The notes under the pieces were generated by a model. That model had not been told where the DNA came from and did not search any database. It worked only from the letters and a program-made list of their open reading frames with translations. 53,915 bases of DNA from an uncultured Hellea sp. GTDB taxonomy: Bacteria > Pseudomonadota > Alphaproteobacteria > Caulobacterales > Maricaulaceae. Shown piece by piece: positions 1-5,972 of this stretch. Each line of letters begins with the position of its first letter. Position 1 is the first letter of the stretch. Where the stretch lies: contig CALLMD010000014.1 of the NCBI GenBank assembly GCA_938007935.1, positions 1 through 53,915 on the forward strand, in the 5' to 3' direction. The position numbers and the translations under genes were made by a program.

Positions 1-257
1 TCAGCGATAGGAACCCACTCCCCCTTGCTGGCGCGGCCTGACTGTTGAATAAAAACGATAGCCTCAAGAATATCATTGTAAAAGTTAGAAAACTCATGAG
101 CCTTTAAGTCAGCTCCACCTTTCAGCATATGCTCTGACAGCGCCTTTATATCATCGGCGGTTGCCTTTAGTCTTTCAAGCAAGGGAGCCGCCTCATCTTC
201 TGCTTGAACCTTTTTCCTGACGTCAGGAATATGGTCTGCTTTTGCTTTATCGGTCAT
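1..257 (-). CDS. Small phage protein, cut by the window edge
   Basis: Open frame of 85 codons running off the left edge without a stop. The ATG at 257-255 has an AAGGA-type ribosome binding site about 8 bases upstream. The protein starts MTDKAKADHIPDV and is charged and mostly helical, with no motif I recognise. The start overlaps the end of a 31-codon frame (ATG within GATCATGACCGATAA). Its position directly after the small terminase subunit suggests an accessory packaging or late gene, with the large terminase presumably beyond the edge. Function unknown. Confidence 0.6.
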   Translation of the reverse strand, partial: MTDKAKADHIPDVRKKVQAEDEAAPLLERLKATADDIKALSEHMLKGGADLKAHEFSNFYNDILEAIVFIQQSGRASKGEWVPIA

Positions 258-341
258 GATCGGGTTCCTTTGGTTGAGGGTTATTTCGCATACGAGCGCT
301 GTCCATATATTTCTGAAAATCTGCTTTTGCTTTATCGGTCA
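235..341 (-). repeat. 22-bp direct repeat at two consecutive gene starts
   Basis: Bases 235-256 and 320-341 are identical over 22 bases (tctgcttttgctttatcggt followed by ca). On the minus strand each copy begins at the second base of a start codon (GTG at 342, ATG at 257) and encodes TDKAKAD. The copies are 85 bases apart. Confidence 0.85.
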
Positions 342-342
342 C
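247..342 (-). CDS. Possible 31-aa phage protein
   Basis: Frame of 31 codons starting with GTG, which overlaps the terminase stop (GTGA), and ending in TAA past the ATG of the next gene. That spacing is typical of translational coupling. Its first eight residues, MTDKAKAD, are the same as those of the next protein because a 22-base direct repeat covers both starts. After that the two proteins differ (FQKYMDSARMRNN). It may be a real small protein, or a by-product of a duplicated translation start. Function unknown. Confidence 0.4.
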   Translation of the reverse strand: MTDKAKADFQKYMDSARMRNNPQPKEPDHDR

Positions 343-752
343 GTATTTTCCTTATCCCAACCCTCTTGCAACAAGCGTTGCAGCTCAGGACTTGCGCCCT
401 TCTGAGAATTGTCTTTTTCAAACTGACCATGAAGCTTGCCTTTAATCTCAACAGCTTTGATAGCCGCGCTGGCCTGCCCCTCTTGACGCGCCAGCGCCCT
501 ATCCTCATCAAGCTCACGAGTAAGGCTTTCAATCGTAACAGCAGCCCTTTCGCGGGCAATAGAGCGAGCTTCCTCAATCCTTTGTAGAACCAAAGGATTT
601 GACATGAGTTTTGAGGCCTCAGTCCATATAGAGGTATTTTTATAGTTTTCAGTGCTATACGCCGCCCTATACGCATCAGAATAGCTTTCACCAGACGCCA
701 CAGCGTCAGCAAACGTAATCATCTTTGGTGTGAGCCTTTTACCCTTACCCAT
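339..752 (-). CDS. Phage terminase small subunit-like protein
   Basis: 137 aa. Near the N-terminus it has the terminase small-subunit pattern LTPKMITFADAVASG followed by SDAYRAAY (residues 7-30), the helix-turn-helix that binds phage DNA at packaging initiation. A later SNPLVLQRIEEAR stretch and a coiled-coil-prone acidic region (about 60-110) match the oligomerisation part of this family. In known phages such a protein recruits the large terminase ATPase/nuclease to the concatemer. The start ATG at 752 follows AGAGG. The family call rests on motif resemblance only; the large subunit is not in the window. Confidence 0.75.
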   Translation of the reverse strand: MGKGKRLTPKMITFADAVASGESYSDAYRAAYSTENYKNTSIWTEASKLMSNPLVLQRIEEARSIARERAAVTIESLTRELDEDRALARQEGQASAAIKAVEIKGKLHGQFEKDNSQKGASPELQRLLQEGWDKENT

Positions 753-758
753 GAGCCT

Positions 759-836
759 CTAACCCAATGCAGCTTGAATAACGCCCATAAGAGCGCATAT
801 CGCTAAAAACCCTACTATCAGTGCTATGGCTACCAT
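759..836 (-). CDS. 25-aa hydrophobic microprotein
   Basis: ATG at 836 with GAGAGG about 9 bases upstream, 25 codons, stop TAG at 761-759, six bases before the terminase start. Nearly the whole protein is one membrane helix (MVAIALIVGFLAICALMG). It lies first in the leftward late unit. Small single-span proteins here in phages can be holins, antiholins or membrane-located regulators, but nothing in the sequence decides this. Confidence 0.5.
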   Translation of the reverse strand: MVAIALIVGFLAICALMGVIQAALG

Positions 837-891
837 GATCTATTACCTCTCTTGCTGATTTACCCTCTATTACAGCATAAAACGCATAATA

Positions 892-908
892 CAACACAAA
901 ACGATACA
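892..908 (-). promoter_or_regulatory. Operator-like site upstream of late genes
   Basis: On the minus strand this reads TGTATCGTTTTGTGTTG. The same 17 bases occur at 5923-5939 (plus strand), and TGTATCGTTTTGT occurs at 4978-4990 (minus strand). A TATTAT that could serve as -10 follows directly at 891-886, so the motif could fill the promoter spacer, but no good -35 is visible. The natural inference is a binding site for the phage repressor or Cro protein. Confidence 0.45.
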
Positions 909-934
909 AATAGTGCTAATTTGTTTTGATTAAA

Positions 935-960
935 GAAAAAAGCGAGCCGAAGAGCCCGCC
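935..960 (-). terminator. Rho-independent terminator of the leftward early operon
   Basis: On the minus strand a GCGGGC/GCTCGC stem (954-959 with 942-947, one G-U pair) with a six-base loop is followed by six T residues (941-936). It would end transcription arriving from the two-HTH gene at 1302-1877 and separate early from late genes. Confidence 0.75.
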
Positions 961-983
961 TTAATTGATATATGGTTAAATTT

Positions 984-1029
984 GGCGGGTTCGTATGGGC
1001 AGCCGAAGCTTGAACTCTTTATTCCCGCC
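984..1029 (-). other. Nested stem with UUCG loop
   Basis: On the minus strand GGCGGG (1029-1024) pairs with CCCGCC (989-984), GTTC (1015-1012) can pair with GAAC (992-989, sharing one base with the outer arm), and AGC-UUCG-GCU forms the tip at 1010-1001. It lies 24 bases upstream of the terminator on the same transcript. Possible roles are a small RNA 3' portion, an antitermination element, or chance structure. Confidence 0.3.
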
Positions 1030-1301
1030 TATCCCCTACTTCGCCTCATTGCCAAACGTACACTTTGAGGCTTTTCACATTTAACACAACGAAGCCCGTA
1101 TATCGGCGCGCTGAAAGGAGTAAAAGAGCCCCTACCATTCTAATTCGTTGTTAGTGGAAGGTTGACGACGCCAAAGCGATCCAACGCCGCCAACCAGACC
1201 CACACCCAAACGCCCGTCAGGGATTTGGACCAGTGTTGAAAACACAACTAATCAACACTAAACAAAACATAACTTTCAAAAATTGTATCAAAATGCAAGC
1301 T

Positions 1302-1877
1302 TTATTTTTGCTCTATTACCTCAGTTAATCCTTCAAACGGTGATTTACTCATCATAGCCTTGGCTTGCGTTGCCGATCCTCGCCAGGCGTCGTGACGGTT
1401 CTGCGTAAGCTTCTCGCCTCCCATATGCAGGAAGGCTGACCCATGCTTGAGATTAAGCGCCTTGCCCCTTGGGATATAATTAACAATCTTTGTGGTACGG
1501 TTTTGAGGATTGCCGACAATGCGGCGCTGGATAAATTGCGCCCGGGGAAAACGCCGCCCTAATACCTCTTTTGCGTATTTCTTTAGCGTAAACTCAGAAA
1601 ACCCCAATTCTTTAACCGCATCAGCCGCGCTCATGCCTGCATCGAGACAGCGGCGCAGACCGTCTATGTCCTTAAACTTATTCGCTGGCCCGCCGCTTGG
1701 AATGCTACCCGCCCCGCGCCTCATAGCCGCCAGCTTGGGTAAATTGTTGTTCTTAACAAAATCCCTCACTTGCCTTTTAGAGAGGTTTTCAGCCTCAGAG
1801 ACTTGCGCCGCGTTCAGGCCATCAGCGGCGTATTTTTTAAACCGACCTCTTTTCTTTTCAATTTCAGCAGCCTTCAT
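1302..1877 (-). CDS. Phage protein with two helix-turn-helix-like segments
   Basis: 191 aa, basic. Two segments look like helix-turn-helix units: about residues 18-46 (AAQVSEAENLSKRQVRDFV) and 72-104 (AGMSAADAVKELGFSEFTLK). The C-terminal half is unlike anything I know. It is the last gene of the leftward early operon, overlaps the DnaA-like gene by 14 bases, and lies just before the terminator and the late genes. That is where lambdoid phages keep their late activator or antiterminator, so a late-regulator role is a reasonable inference but not shown by sequence. The ATG at 1877 has GAGGC upstream. Confidence 0.6.
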   Translation of the reverse strand: MKAAEIEKKRGRFKKYAADGLNAAQVSEAENLSKRQVRDFVKNNNLPKLAAMRRGAGSIPSGGPANKFKDIDGLRRCLDAGMSAADAVKELGFSEFTLKKYAKEVLGRRFPRAQFIQRRIVGNPQNRTTKIVNYIPRGKALNLKHGSAFLHMGGEKLTQNRHDAWRGSATQAKAMMSKSPFEGLTEVIEQK

Positions 1878-2319
1878 TTTCAGCCTCGTATTTTTTATCT
1901 TCCAACAATTCTTCGTAACGCCTTATTCCGTAGATAACTTGCTTATGCTCAGTACGCTTAAGAACCCGCACAATCATACCCAAGGATAGGCCGCACTCAC
2001 GGCTCAGGCGGTACATCGCCATCCAGCGCGGGCGGCATACTCGCTTTTCACGACTTGGCCCCAAAAGCTCATCAAGCGTGACGTGAGTTTCATTGATAAC
2101 CCCGTTAAGAACATCAGTGACTTTTTGAGAGTGGATAATTTTACCAAACCCCTTCCCGATATGCCTAAGGCTTTCAAACTCGATTTTTTGAAACAAATCA
2201 TCAAACTCACCTGCCTTGGCCTTAGTCGTCAAATCCTTCACGATAATCGGAGCCAGTTGCGGTAATATCTCGACCAACGCCTCGCCTATGATCCTGCGCA
2301 TCATATCCCTATGTTCCAT
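1864..2319 (-). CDS. DnaA domain IV-like phage protein
   Basis: 151 aa. The C-terminal part (about residues 85-145) matches the DnaA DNA-binding domain IV: the pattern K/R-x-C-R-P-R-W-x-A-M-Y with LSRECGLSL, then the RTEHKQVIYGIRRYEEL segment that corresponds to the DHTTV signature helix, here with EHKQV in its place. The N-terminal 80 residues are helical and contain no AAA+ ATPase motifs, so this is not a full DnaA. It probably binds DNA at a phage origin, or mimics or competes with host DnaA. It sits between the DUF1376-type replication genes and the two-HTH gene, starting on a TAATG overlap. Confidence 0.75.
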   Translation of the reverse strand: MEHRDMMRRIIGEALVEILPQLAPIIVKDLTTKAKAGEFDDLFQKIEFESLRHIGKGFGKIIHSQKVTDVLNGVINETHVTLDELLGPSREKRVCRPRWMAMYRLSRECGLSLGMIVRVLKRTEHKQVIYGIRRYEELLEDKKYEAENEGC

Positions 2320-2819
2320 TACGTGCCTTGAGCATCTTTTATCAAATTCAAAACGCTTTCAGCGTTAGTAACTATAACCTTGCGCCGCACCCATTCAGCC
2401 TTGACGCTTTCCATAAGAACACCAGCAGAACGCGGGGCATAGTTTTGATTTGATTGCCGCCAATTATTACAAGCGGCGTCAAGTAAGTCGGCAGGATATT
2501 TAGAAAGGTCTTCAATCCATTCGCGGTCTAATTGTTTTTGAACCTCTGGAATTGTTTCCTTCTCAAAGTATCTACTTTCAAGAACTTCAATACGGCCAAG
2601 AATATGGCTTGGTTTAGCAGGCCGTAATTGTTTGAGATAATACCCCATCGCCTTCTCTATTTTCGACTTCATACGCCTAGCGATAGCTGCGTCTTGTGCA
2701 CACTCAAACCGTCTTGGCCACCCTGTCAGCTTCAAACTCTGCAAGAACTTCGCCCCTGATATGACGTCGGGCGTCGCCAATTCCTTTGATGCGGGATGAT
2801 GAATTACTTGATTTTCCAT
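2319..2819 (-). CDS. Phage protein of unknown function, replication block
   Basis: 166 aa. I chose the ATG at 2819 because a strong GGAGG lies 9 bases upstream; an upstream start at 2861 has no comparable site. The C-terminal half contains a conserved-looking stretch (KYPADLLDAACNNWRQSNQ, then APRSAGVLMESV) that I associate with small proteins in alphaproteobacterial prophage replication regions, but I cannot name the family. Its first 38 codons overlap the 3' end of the DUF1376-type gene in another frame. It is followed by the DnaA-like gene on a TAATG overlap. A helicase-loader or primase-accessory role is possible; no motif proves it. Confidence 0.65.
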   Translation of the reverse strand: MENQVIHHPASKELATPDVISGAKFLQSLKLTGWPRRFECAQDAAIARRMKSKIEKAMGYYLKQLRPAKPSHILGRIEVLESRYFEKETIPEVQKQLDREWIEDLSKYPADLLDAACNNWRQSNQNYAPRSAGVLMESVKAEWVRRKVIVTNAESVLNLIKDAQGT

Positions 2820-3489
2820 ATCGTATTTCCTCCGGTTTTGGGTTTCCAGCCAAGCGCTCATCTCTGGCGCGCATGACTGCCTTTGTGTAATAATTCCAAG
2901 TTGTGAGCGGTTCAGAGCCGCCTCGCTTGAGCGAGATAGAGCGAACAGTGGGGATGATATCTAAATCTAGGTCGCAGGGATTTTCACCCGATACCCATCT
3001 AAGCGGAGTAACAGCAATAACGATATCAGGAGACCTTGCATCAACAGCACCGCCAGCCGCATCAATCAATCGGTTAATAATCTCGCGCCCGCCTACTACA
3101 CTACTACTTATATCTTTATCTCTATCTCTATGTGTCACGTCCGTGTTACTTAAGTCTTTGATTTTGTTAGGTTTAGACCTATTTTTTGAGGCCTGTTTTG
3201 ATTTGCTTTTCCTAAAGTTTTGCTCAAGTTTTGCCGAAGTTTGCACAATCTTTTCATCAATGATTGAAATTTTACCAAGATCAACAAGCTGCTTTTTGGC
3301 GGCAGTCCATCGGTTTTTCGTGCAACCGAGCATCCCTGCGATATAGCCAGCATCATCTGGCAAATCGTCTTCACGCAGCATGATTATGTCAATTAGGACA
3401 GAATACAGCCCCTTTAATTTCCAATCCCAACCAACAGTCGCGTCTAAAAATTTCTTAGGGCGGCGTCGGTAATAGCGTTCATCATCCAT
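2704..3489 (-). CDS. DUF1376 (YdaU-like) phage replication protein
   Basis: 261 aa. The N-terminal 75 residues follow the DUF1376 winged-helix pattern found in phage replisome organisers: RRPKKFLDATVGWDWKLKG, LYSVLIDIIMLREDDLPDD and a GMLGCTKNRWTAAKKQLVDLG segment. A Lys/Ser/Asn-rich linker (90-115) separates it from a C-terminal domain with no recognised motif. Such proteins bind the phage origin and recruit the host helicase. The ATG overlaps the upstream stop (TAATG). Its end overlaps the next gene by 116 bases, an unusually long shared coding stretch. Confidence 0.7.
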   Translation of the reverse strand: MDDERYYRRRPKKFLDATVGWDWKLKGLYSVLIDIIMLREDDLPDDAGYIAGMLGCTKNRWTAAKKQLVDLGKISIIDEKIVQTSAKLEQNFRKSKSKQASKNRSKPNKIKDLSNTDVTHRDRDKDISSSVVGGREIINRLIDAAGGAVDARSPDIVIAVTPLRWVSGENPCDLDLDIIPTVRSISLKRGGSEPLTTWNYYTKAVMRARDERLAGNPKPEEIRYGKSSNSSSRIKGIGDARRHIRGEVLAEFEADRVAKTV

Positions 3490-3710
3490 TATATAGCCTC
3501 GCTAAATAAGTCAGGCTCCGGCAATATCCCGCCCCATAGCTCAAAATCATCGAGAGCCATATTTTCAGTTGAGAGAGGGCTTAAGGCTTCATAAACATAC
3601 CCCTTCTCTGATTTAAAACTCCATTTAAAGCCTGCGTCAGAGGGAATAATCGAGCAGATACCCGCCTCTAATATACCGCCACCAAACATTAATTGAGCAT
3701 CTTTAGTCAC
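3489..3710 (-). CDS. Hypothetical phage protein, 73 aa
   Basis: GTG start whose last two bases overlap the TGA of the upstream nuclease gene (GTGA); its own stop overlaps the next ATG. The protein is acidic (KGYVYEALSPLSTENMALDD, then ELWGGILPEPDLF), with no membrane segment and no known motif. Its place in the overlapping early operon supports it being real. Function unknown. Confidence 0.6.
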   Translation of the reverse strand: MTKDAQLMFGGGILEAGICSIIPSDAGFKWSFKSEKGYVYEALSPLSTENMALDDFELWGGILPEPDLFSEAI

Positions 3711-4093
3711 AGCGCCCTCGCAGTCAGAGCTACGCCATGAGAGCGCAATATAGCCTCGACCTCACAAATAGACGTAGCGAGGTAATAATAGCCACCAGCG
3801 CCAGTGACAGCGGCTTGGTTCTCTTTTTGGATAGGTTGTTGCTTGCCCGCCCTTTGTCTTATGTGAGGCACGGCAGGCCGCTTTAATTCGATACCTAAAT
3901 ATTTGCCATCCTCGACAATGAATTGCAGATCAGCCCATCCTGGATTAACGCCCTTCGCCCTTTGGCGAGCGCCGTCACGAGAACCGCGGCCAGAGCTTTC
4001 AAGCGCGGTCCACGGCACATCATCAGGCATGGCGCTATGAAGATATGTTGCGACGTTCTTTTGAAGCGCGTCTTCTGAGTAAGCGTTACCCAT
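3707..4093 (-). CDS. VRR-NUC-like phage nuclease
   Basis: 128 aa. It shows the core of the VRR-NUC branch of PD-(D/E)xK nucleases: an N-terminal E-x-x-x-Q helix (SEDALQKNVATYL), G-V-N-P-G-W-A-D-L-Q, a strand ending in G-I-E-L-K-R (the E-x-K pair), and a Q-x-x-A-V-x-x-A-G-G-Y-Y helix-strand. Phage members of this family are thought to act on branched or flapped DNA during replication. The start at 4093 is chosen because GAGGTG lies 6 bases upstream and it overlaps the previous stop; an ATG 30 bases further upstream lies inside the preceding gene and lacks such a site. Confidence 0.75.
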   Translation of the reverse strand: MGNAYSEDALQKNVATYLHSAMPDDVPWTALESSGRGSRDGARQRAKGVNPGWADLQFIVEDGKYLGIELKRPAVPHIRQRAGKQQPIQKENQAAVTGAGGYYYLATSICEVEAILRSHGVALTARAL

Positions 4094-4316
4094 TTTGCAC
4101 CTCAATCCCAAGGCGCACCGCATCAGTCAGAGCGTCATCAGCGCTATTAAACGCGCAACGGACAGAAACACCCTTTTCAGGATGCACGCCGCCTATGTCG
4201 TATGAGAACCGCCATAGAAATTGATTTAAGACCTCAGTTTCAGGCTTAATTTCCAGCGTGCCAGCTATCATGCGATTGCCCCGCATACATTCGGCTGGGT
4301 ATTTACGGGCGGGCAT
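4086..4316 (-). CDS. Hypothetical phage protein, 76 aa
   Basis: ATG at 4316, one base after the upstream stop and preceded by GGGCGGTAAG. An alternative start 33 bases upstream would lie inside the neighbouring gene. The protein has a basic N-terminus (MPARKYPAECMRGNRM) and an acidic C-terminal helix (SADDALTDAVRLGIEV). No recognised domain. It overlaps the nuclease gene start by 8 bases, which points to coupled expression. Confidence 0.6.
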   Translation of the reverse strand: MPARKYPAECMRGNRMIAGTLEIKPETEVLNQFLWRFSYDIGGVHPEKGVSVRCAFNSADDALTDAVRLGIEVQNG

Positions 4317-4317
4317 C

Positions 4318-4623
4318 TTACCGCCCCACCATCTTAGGCGCGGCCTCACGTTGGCGCATTTTACCTAGCTCAGTAAAAAAATGATAAAGCCGCGTATCGT
4401 CTTTGTGATTATAGGCCGCGAGATATGGCCCTAGAGGGTGATTAAGGTTCCAGCGTTCAGTCACGCCGCCGCTTTTGCGTTCCCACATATCAGGATAGTT
4501 TATGGACGGTTTTCTAACCTCGACGCCCTTTGACAGCTCATAAGCCGCCCAAGCGACACCAGCGACGACAAGCCCGCCGAGACACGCCGTAAAACCATAT
4601 GACGGTAAATTTATAGAATTCAT
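4318..4623 (-). CDS. Hypothetical phage protein with one membrane segment, 101 aa
   Basis: The ATG at 4623 is chosen because GGAG lies 9 bases upstream; a longer frame starting at 4662 has no such site. A hydrophobic helix at about residues 8-28 (GFTACLGGLVVAGVAWAAYEL) suggests membrane anchoring with a soluble C-terminal part. This is the first gene after the Cro-like gene. Its leader shares 21 of 23 bases with that of the first rightward early gene at 5995. Function unknown. Confidence 0.55.
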   Translation of the reverse strand: MNSINLPSYGFTACLGGLVVAGVAWAAYELSKGVEVRKPSINYPDMWERKSGGVTERWNLNHPLGPYLAAYNHKDDTRLYHFFTELGKMRQREAAPKMVGR

Positions 4624-4625
4624 TT

Positions 4626-4648
4626 TGTATCGCTCCGTGTCGTTGTGT
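4626..4648 (-). repeat. Shared leader element, leftward copy
   Basis: On the minus strand this reads acacaacgacacggagcgat followed by aca, directly before the start codon of the gene at 4623. It contains the ribosome binding site GGAGCG. It matches bases 5972-5994 on the plus strand at 21 of 23 positions; a looser match (acaca, then aggagcgat) precedes the repressor gene at 5036-5054. Confidence 0.7.
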
Positions 4649-4660
4649 TTTGGGCGGCTC

Positions 4661-4721
4661 AATAATCGGACACCGCCGCCCTAAGTGCTTTCCTACCCCC
4701 ACAAACCAGAGGCCGATTATT
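4661..4721 (-). repeat. 9-bp perfect inverted repeat downstream of the Cro-like gene
   Basis: AATAATCGG (4661-4669) and CCGATTATT (4713-4721) are perfect inverted copies 43 bases apart. They enclose the space between the Cro-like gene and the next leftward gene. The enclosed sequence is rich in C on the plus strand. There is no T-run, so it is not a classic terminator; an RNA fold acting in antitermination or mRNA stability is possible. Confidence 0.5.
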
Positions 4722-4725
4722 AAAC

Positions 4726-4959
4726 CTATGCTTCCTCTTTTTGACGCCTTGCCGACTGGATCAACTCATCAGCCGTTAATTCGATTTCATTTTCTTGTGC
4801 TAATTCAAGGATTTCAGCCATATAGCTTGACGGAATACGGTAAGGCTTGCGCCGCCCCCAATTCGCCGCAACTTGCTCTTTCAGTCCCAATTTACGGGAC
4901 AGCCAAGAATATGACGGAAACTTGGCAAGGATTTTGAGTGTTTCGTTTTGTGTCAACAT
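4726..4959 (-). CDS. Cro/YdaS-like phage regulator
   Basis: 77 aa. A single helix-turn-helix covers about residues 17-45 (SWLSRKLGLKEQVAANWGRR), followed by RIPSSYMAEILELA, the arrangement of Cro/YdaS-type repressors of lambdoid prophages. It lies divergent to the CI-like gene and is first in the leftward operon, so it probably controls the lysis-lysogeny switch. The ATG at 4959 is preferred over a GTG at 4998 because the likely promoter (TTGACT at 4995-4990, 17-base spacer, TACGAG at 4972-4967) would start the mRNA only a few bases before this ATG, making it nearly leaderless. Confidence 0.75.
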   Translation of the reverse strand: MLTQNETLKILAKFPSYSWLSRKLGLKEQVAANWGRRKPYRIPSSYMAEILELAQENEIELTADELIQSARRQKEEA

Positions 4960-5035
4960 GATTTGTCTCGTAATGCAACAAAACGATACAGTCAACACCT
5001 AAAGCGTTACAAAATAGGACAAAATGAAACATTAG
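4940..5035. promoter_or_regulatory. Immunity-region operators and divergent promoters
   Basis: Contains the motif TGTATCGTTTTGTTGCA on the minus strand (4990-4974) inside the leftward promoter (TTGACT, 17 bases, TACGAG). A related TTTCGTTTTGTGTCAAC on the plus strand (4941-4957) covers the first codons of the Cro-like gene. A possible rightward promoter for the repressor (TTACAA then CATTAG, 17 bases apart, about 5007-5035) is weak. Repeated copies between divergent regulators are what operators of a lambdoid switch look like; the assignment to CI or Cro is inferred. Confidence 0.5.
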
Positions 5036-5060
5036 ACACAACAGCAGGAGCGATTTTCTA

Positions 5061-5720
5061 ATGGAAGCGCACGAAATACTTAGAATATCACGGCAGCAAG
5101 CGGGCTATGGCAGCGCGGCAGACGCGGCTAACAGGCTTGGCATGAATGAGGGAACATATAGAAGCCATGAAAACGGCAGCAGGCGAATACCAGCCGACGC
5201 GGCCAAGAAATATGCCAAGCTCTTTAAGATAGACGTTAAAACCCTCTTATTCCCCGAAGCTGGATTGACCCGCGAAAAAATCATCAACTCAAAGCCGAGC
5301 AATACCGCTGTTATAGATATCCCTGTTTTTGCTTTCAGGGCAGGCATGGGCGGGGGCGGCATCATTATAGATGAAAACCCGACTGGATATTTGCCCGTTA
5401 AACGCTCCTACCTCAGACAGAACCGACTTGAGGACGCAGACCTTATGGCGATTGACGTTGAGGGTGACAGCATGAGCCCTACCCTTGAGAGCGGCGACCA
5501 GGTGCTAATCAACCGCTCAGACAAGAACCCGGCACGCGGCGGCATCTTTGCCATATTCGACAGCGAAACTCTTGTCGTGAAGCGAATTGAGCGCATTCCC
5601 GCCAGTGAGCCCGCCATGATCCGCTTGATATCAGACAATAAGCACCACTCGACTTATGACGTTATAGCAGACGATACCAACATCATTGGCCGCGTTGTCT
5701 GGTACTCACGGCGCATCTAA
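5061..5720 (+). CDS. CI/LexA-type phage repressor
   Basis: 219 aa. An N-terminal XRE-like helix-turn-helix (about 8-60, AADAANRLGMNEGTYRSHEN) is followed by a self-cleaving S24 peptidase domain (about 90-219). Seen: an Ala-Gly cleavage site in FRAGMGGGG, the catalytic serine in EGDSMSPTLESGD, and the catalytic lysine in LVVKRIER. Such repressors keep the prophage silent and cleave themselves when RecA filaments form after DNA damage. The gene is divergent from the Cro-like gene, with AGGAG 10 bases before the ATG. Its stop overlaps the next small gene (TAATG). Confidence 0.92.
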   Translation: MEAHEILRISRQQAGYGSAADAANRLGMNEGTYRSHENGSRRIPADAAKKYAKLFKIDVKTLLFPEAGLTREKIINSKPSNTAVIDIPVFAFRAGMGGGGIIIDENPTGYLPVKRSYLRQNRLEDADLMAIDVEGDSMSPTLESGDQVLINRSDKNPARGGIFAIFDSETLVVKRIERIPASEPAMIRLISDNKHHSTYDVIADDTNIIGRVVWYSRRI

Positions 5721-5890
5721 TGGCAGATAAGCCCTACTCTATATTAAAGTCACCGCCCTTTTTATTGAGCGCGGCCCTTATCATTGCAAAATTATTGGGA
5801 TGGCTGGCTATATCATGGCCCGCCGCCCTACTCCCTTTGCTCTATTATCCCGTCATTATAGGTATCGCTTTATTGACAGATTGGCCCTAA
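5720..5890 (+). CDS. 56-aa membrane protein co-transcribed with the repressor
   Basis: ATG overlaps the repressor stop (TAATG), so translation is probably coupled. The protein has two hydrophobic stretches (LLSAALIIAKLLGWLAISW and ALLPLLYYPVIIGIALL) joined by a short loop, so it likely spans the membrane twice. Being expressed with the repressor in the lysogen, it could be a superinfection-exclusion or immunity accessory protein; that is inference from position only. Confidence 0.6.
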   Translation: MADKPYSILKSPPFLLSAALIIAKLLGWLAISWPAALLPLLYYPVIIGIALLTDWP

Positions 5891-5921
5891 TTTGAACTAA
5901 AATGCTCTATTTGGGCTAAAA

Positions 5922-5972
5922 TTGTATCGTTTTGTGTTGACACGTGCTGTTTTGTTTCGTAACAAAGCATCA
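5922..5972 (+). promoter_or_regulatory. Rightward early promoter with operator-like motif
   Basis: TTGACA (5937-5942), a 17-base spacer and TAACAA (5960-5965) make a good sigma-70 promoter, with transcription starting near 5972. The 17-base motif TGTATCGTTTTGTGTTG (5923-5939) overlaps the -35 box, as expected for repressor control. It would drive the early genes through recombination, excision and integrase. Confidence 0.6.

Larger units (their letters stand above)
837..1301. other. Noncoding control region between early and late leftward genes
   Basis: 465 bases with no convincing gene. It contains, in minus-strand order, a weak GTG-started frame of about 36 codons without a ribosome site (near 1220-1110), a nested stem with a UUCG loop (984-1029), a rho-independent terminator (935-960), and an operator-like motif (892-908). 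The layout resembles the zone upstream of late genes in lambdoid phages, where an early terminator is followed by late transcription. Confidence 0.6.

Noticed and set aside
1110..1225. Possible 36-codon GTG frame on the minus strand
   Set aside because: The translated sequence looks plausible (IPDGRLGVGLVGG) but there is no ribosome site and a stop lies directly before the start, so evidence is too weak to list as a gene.
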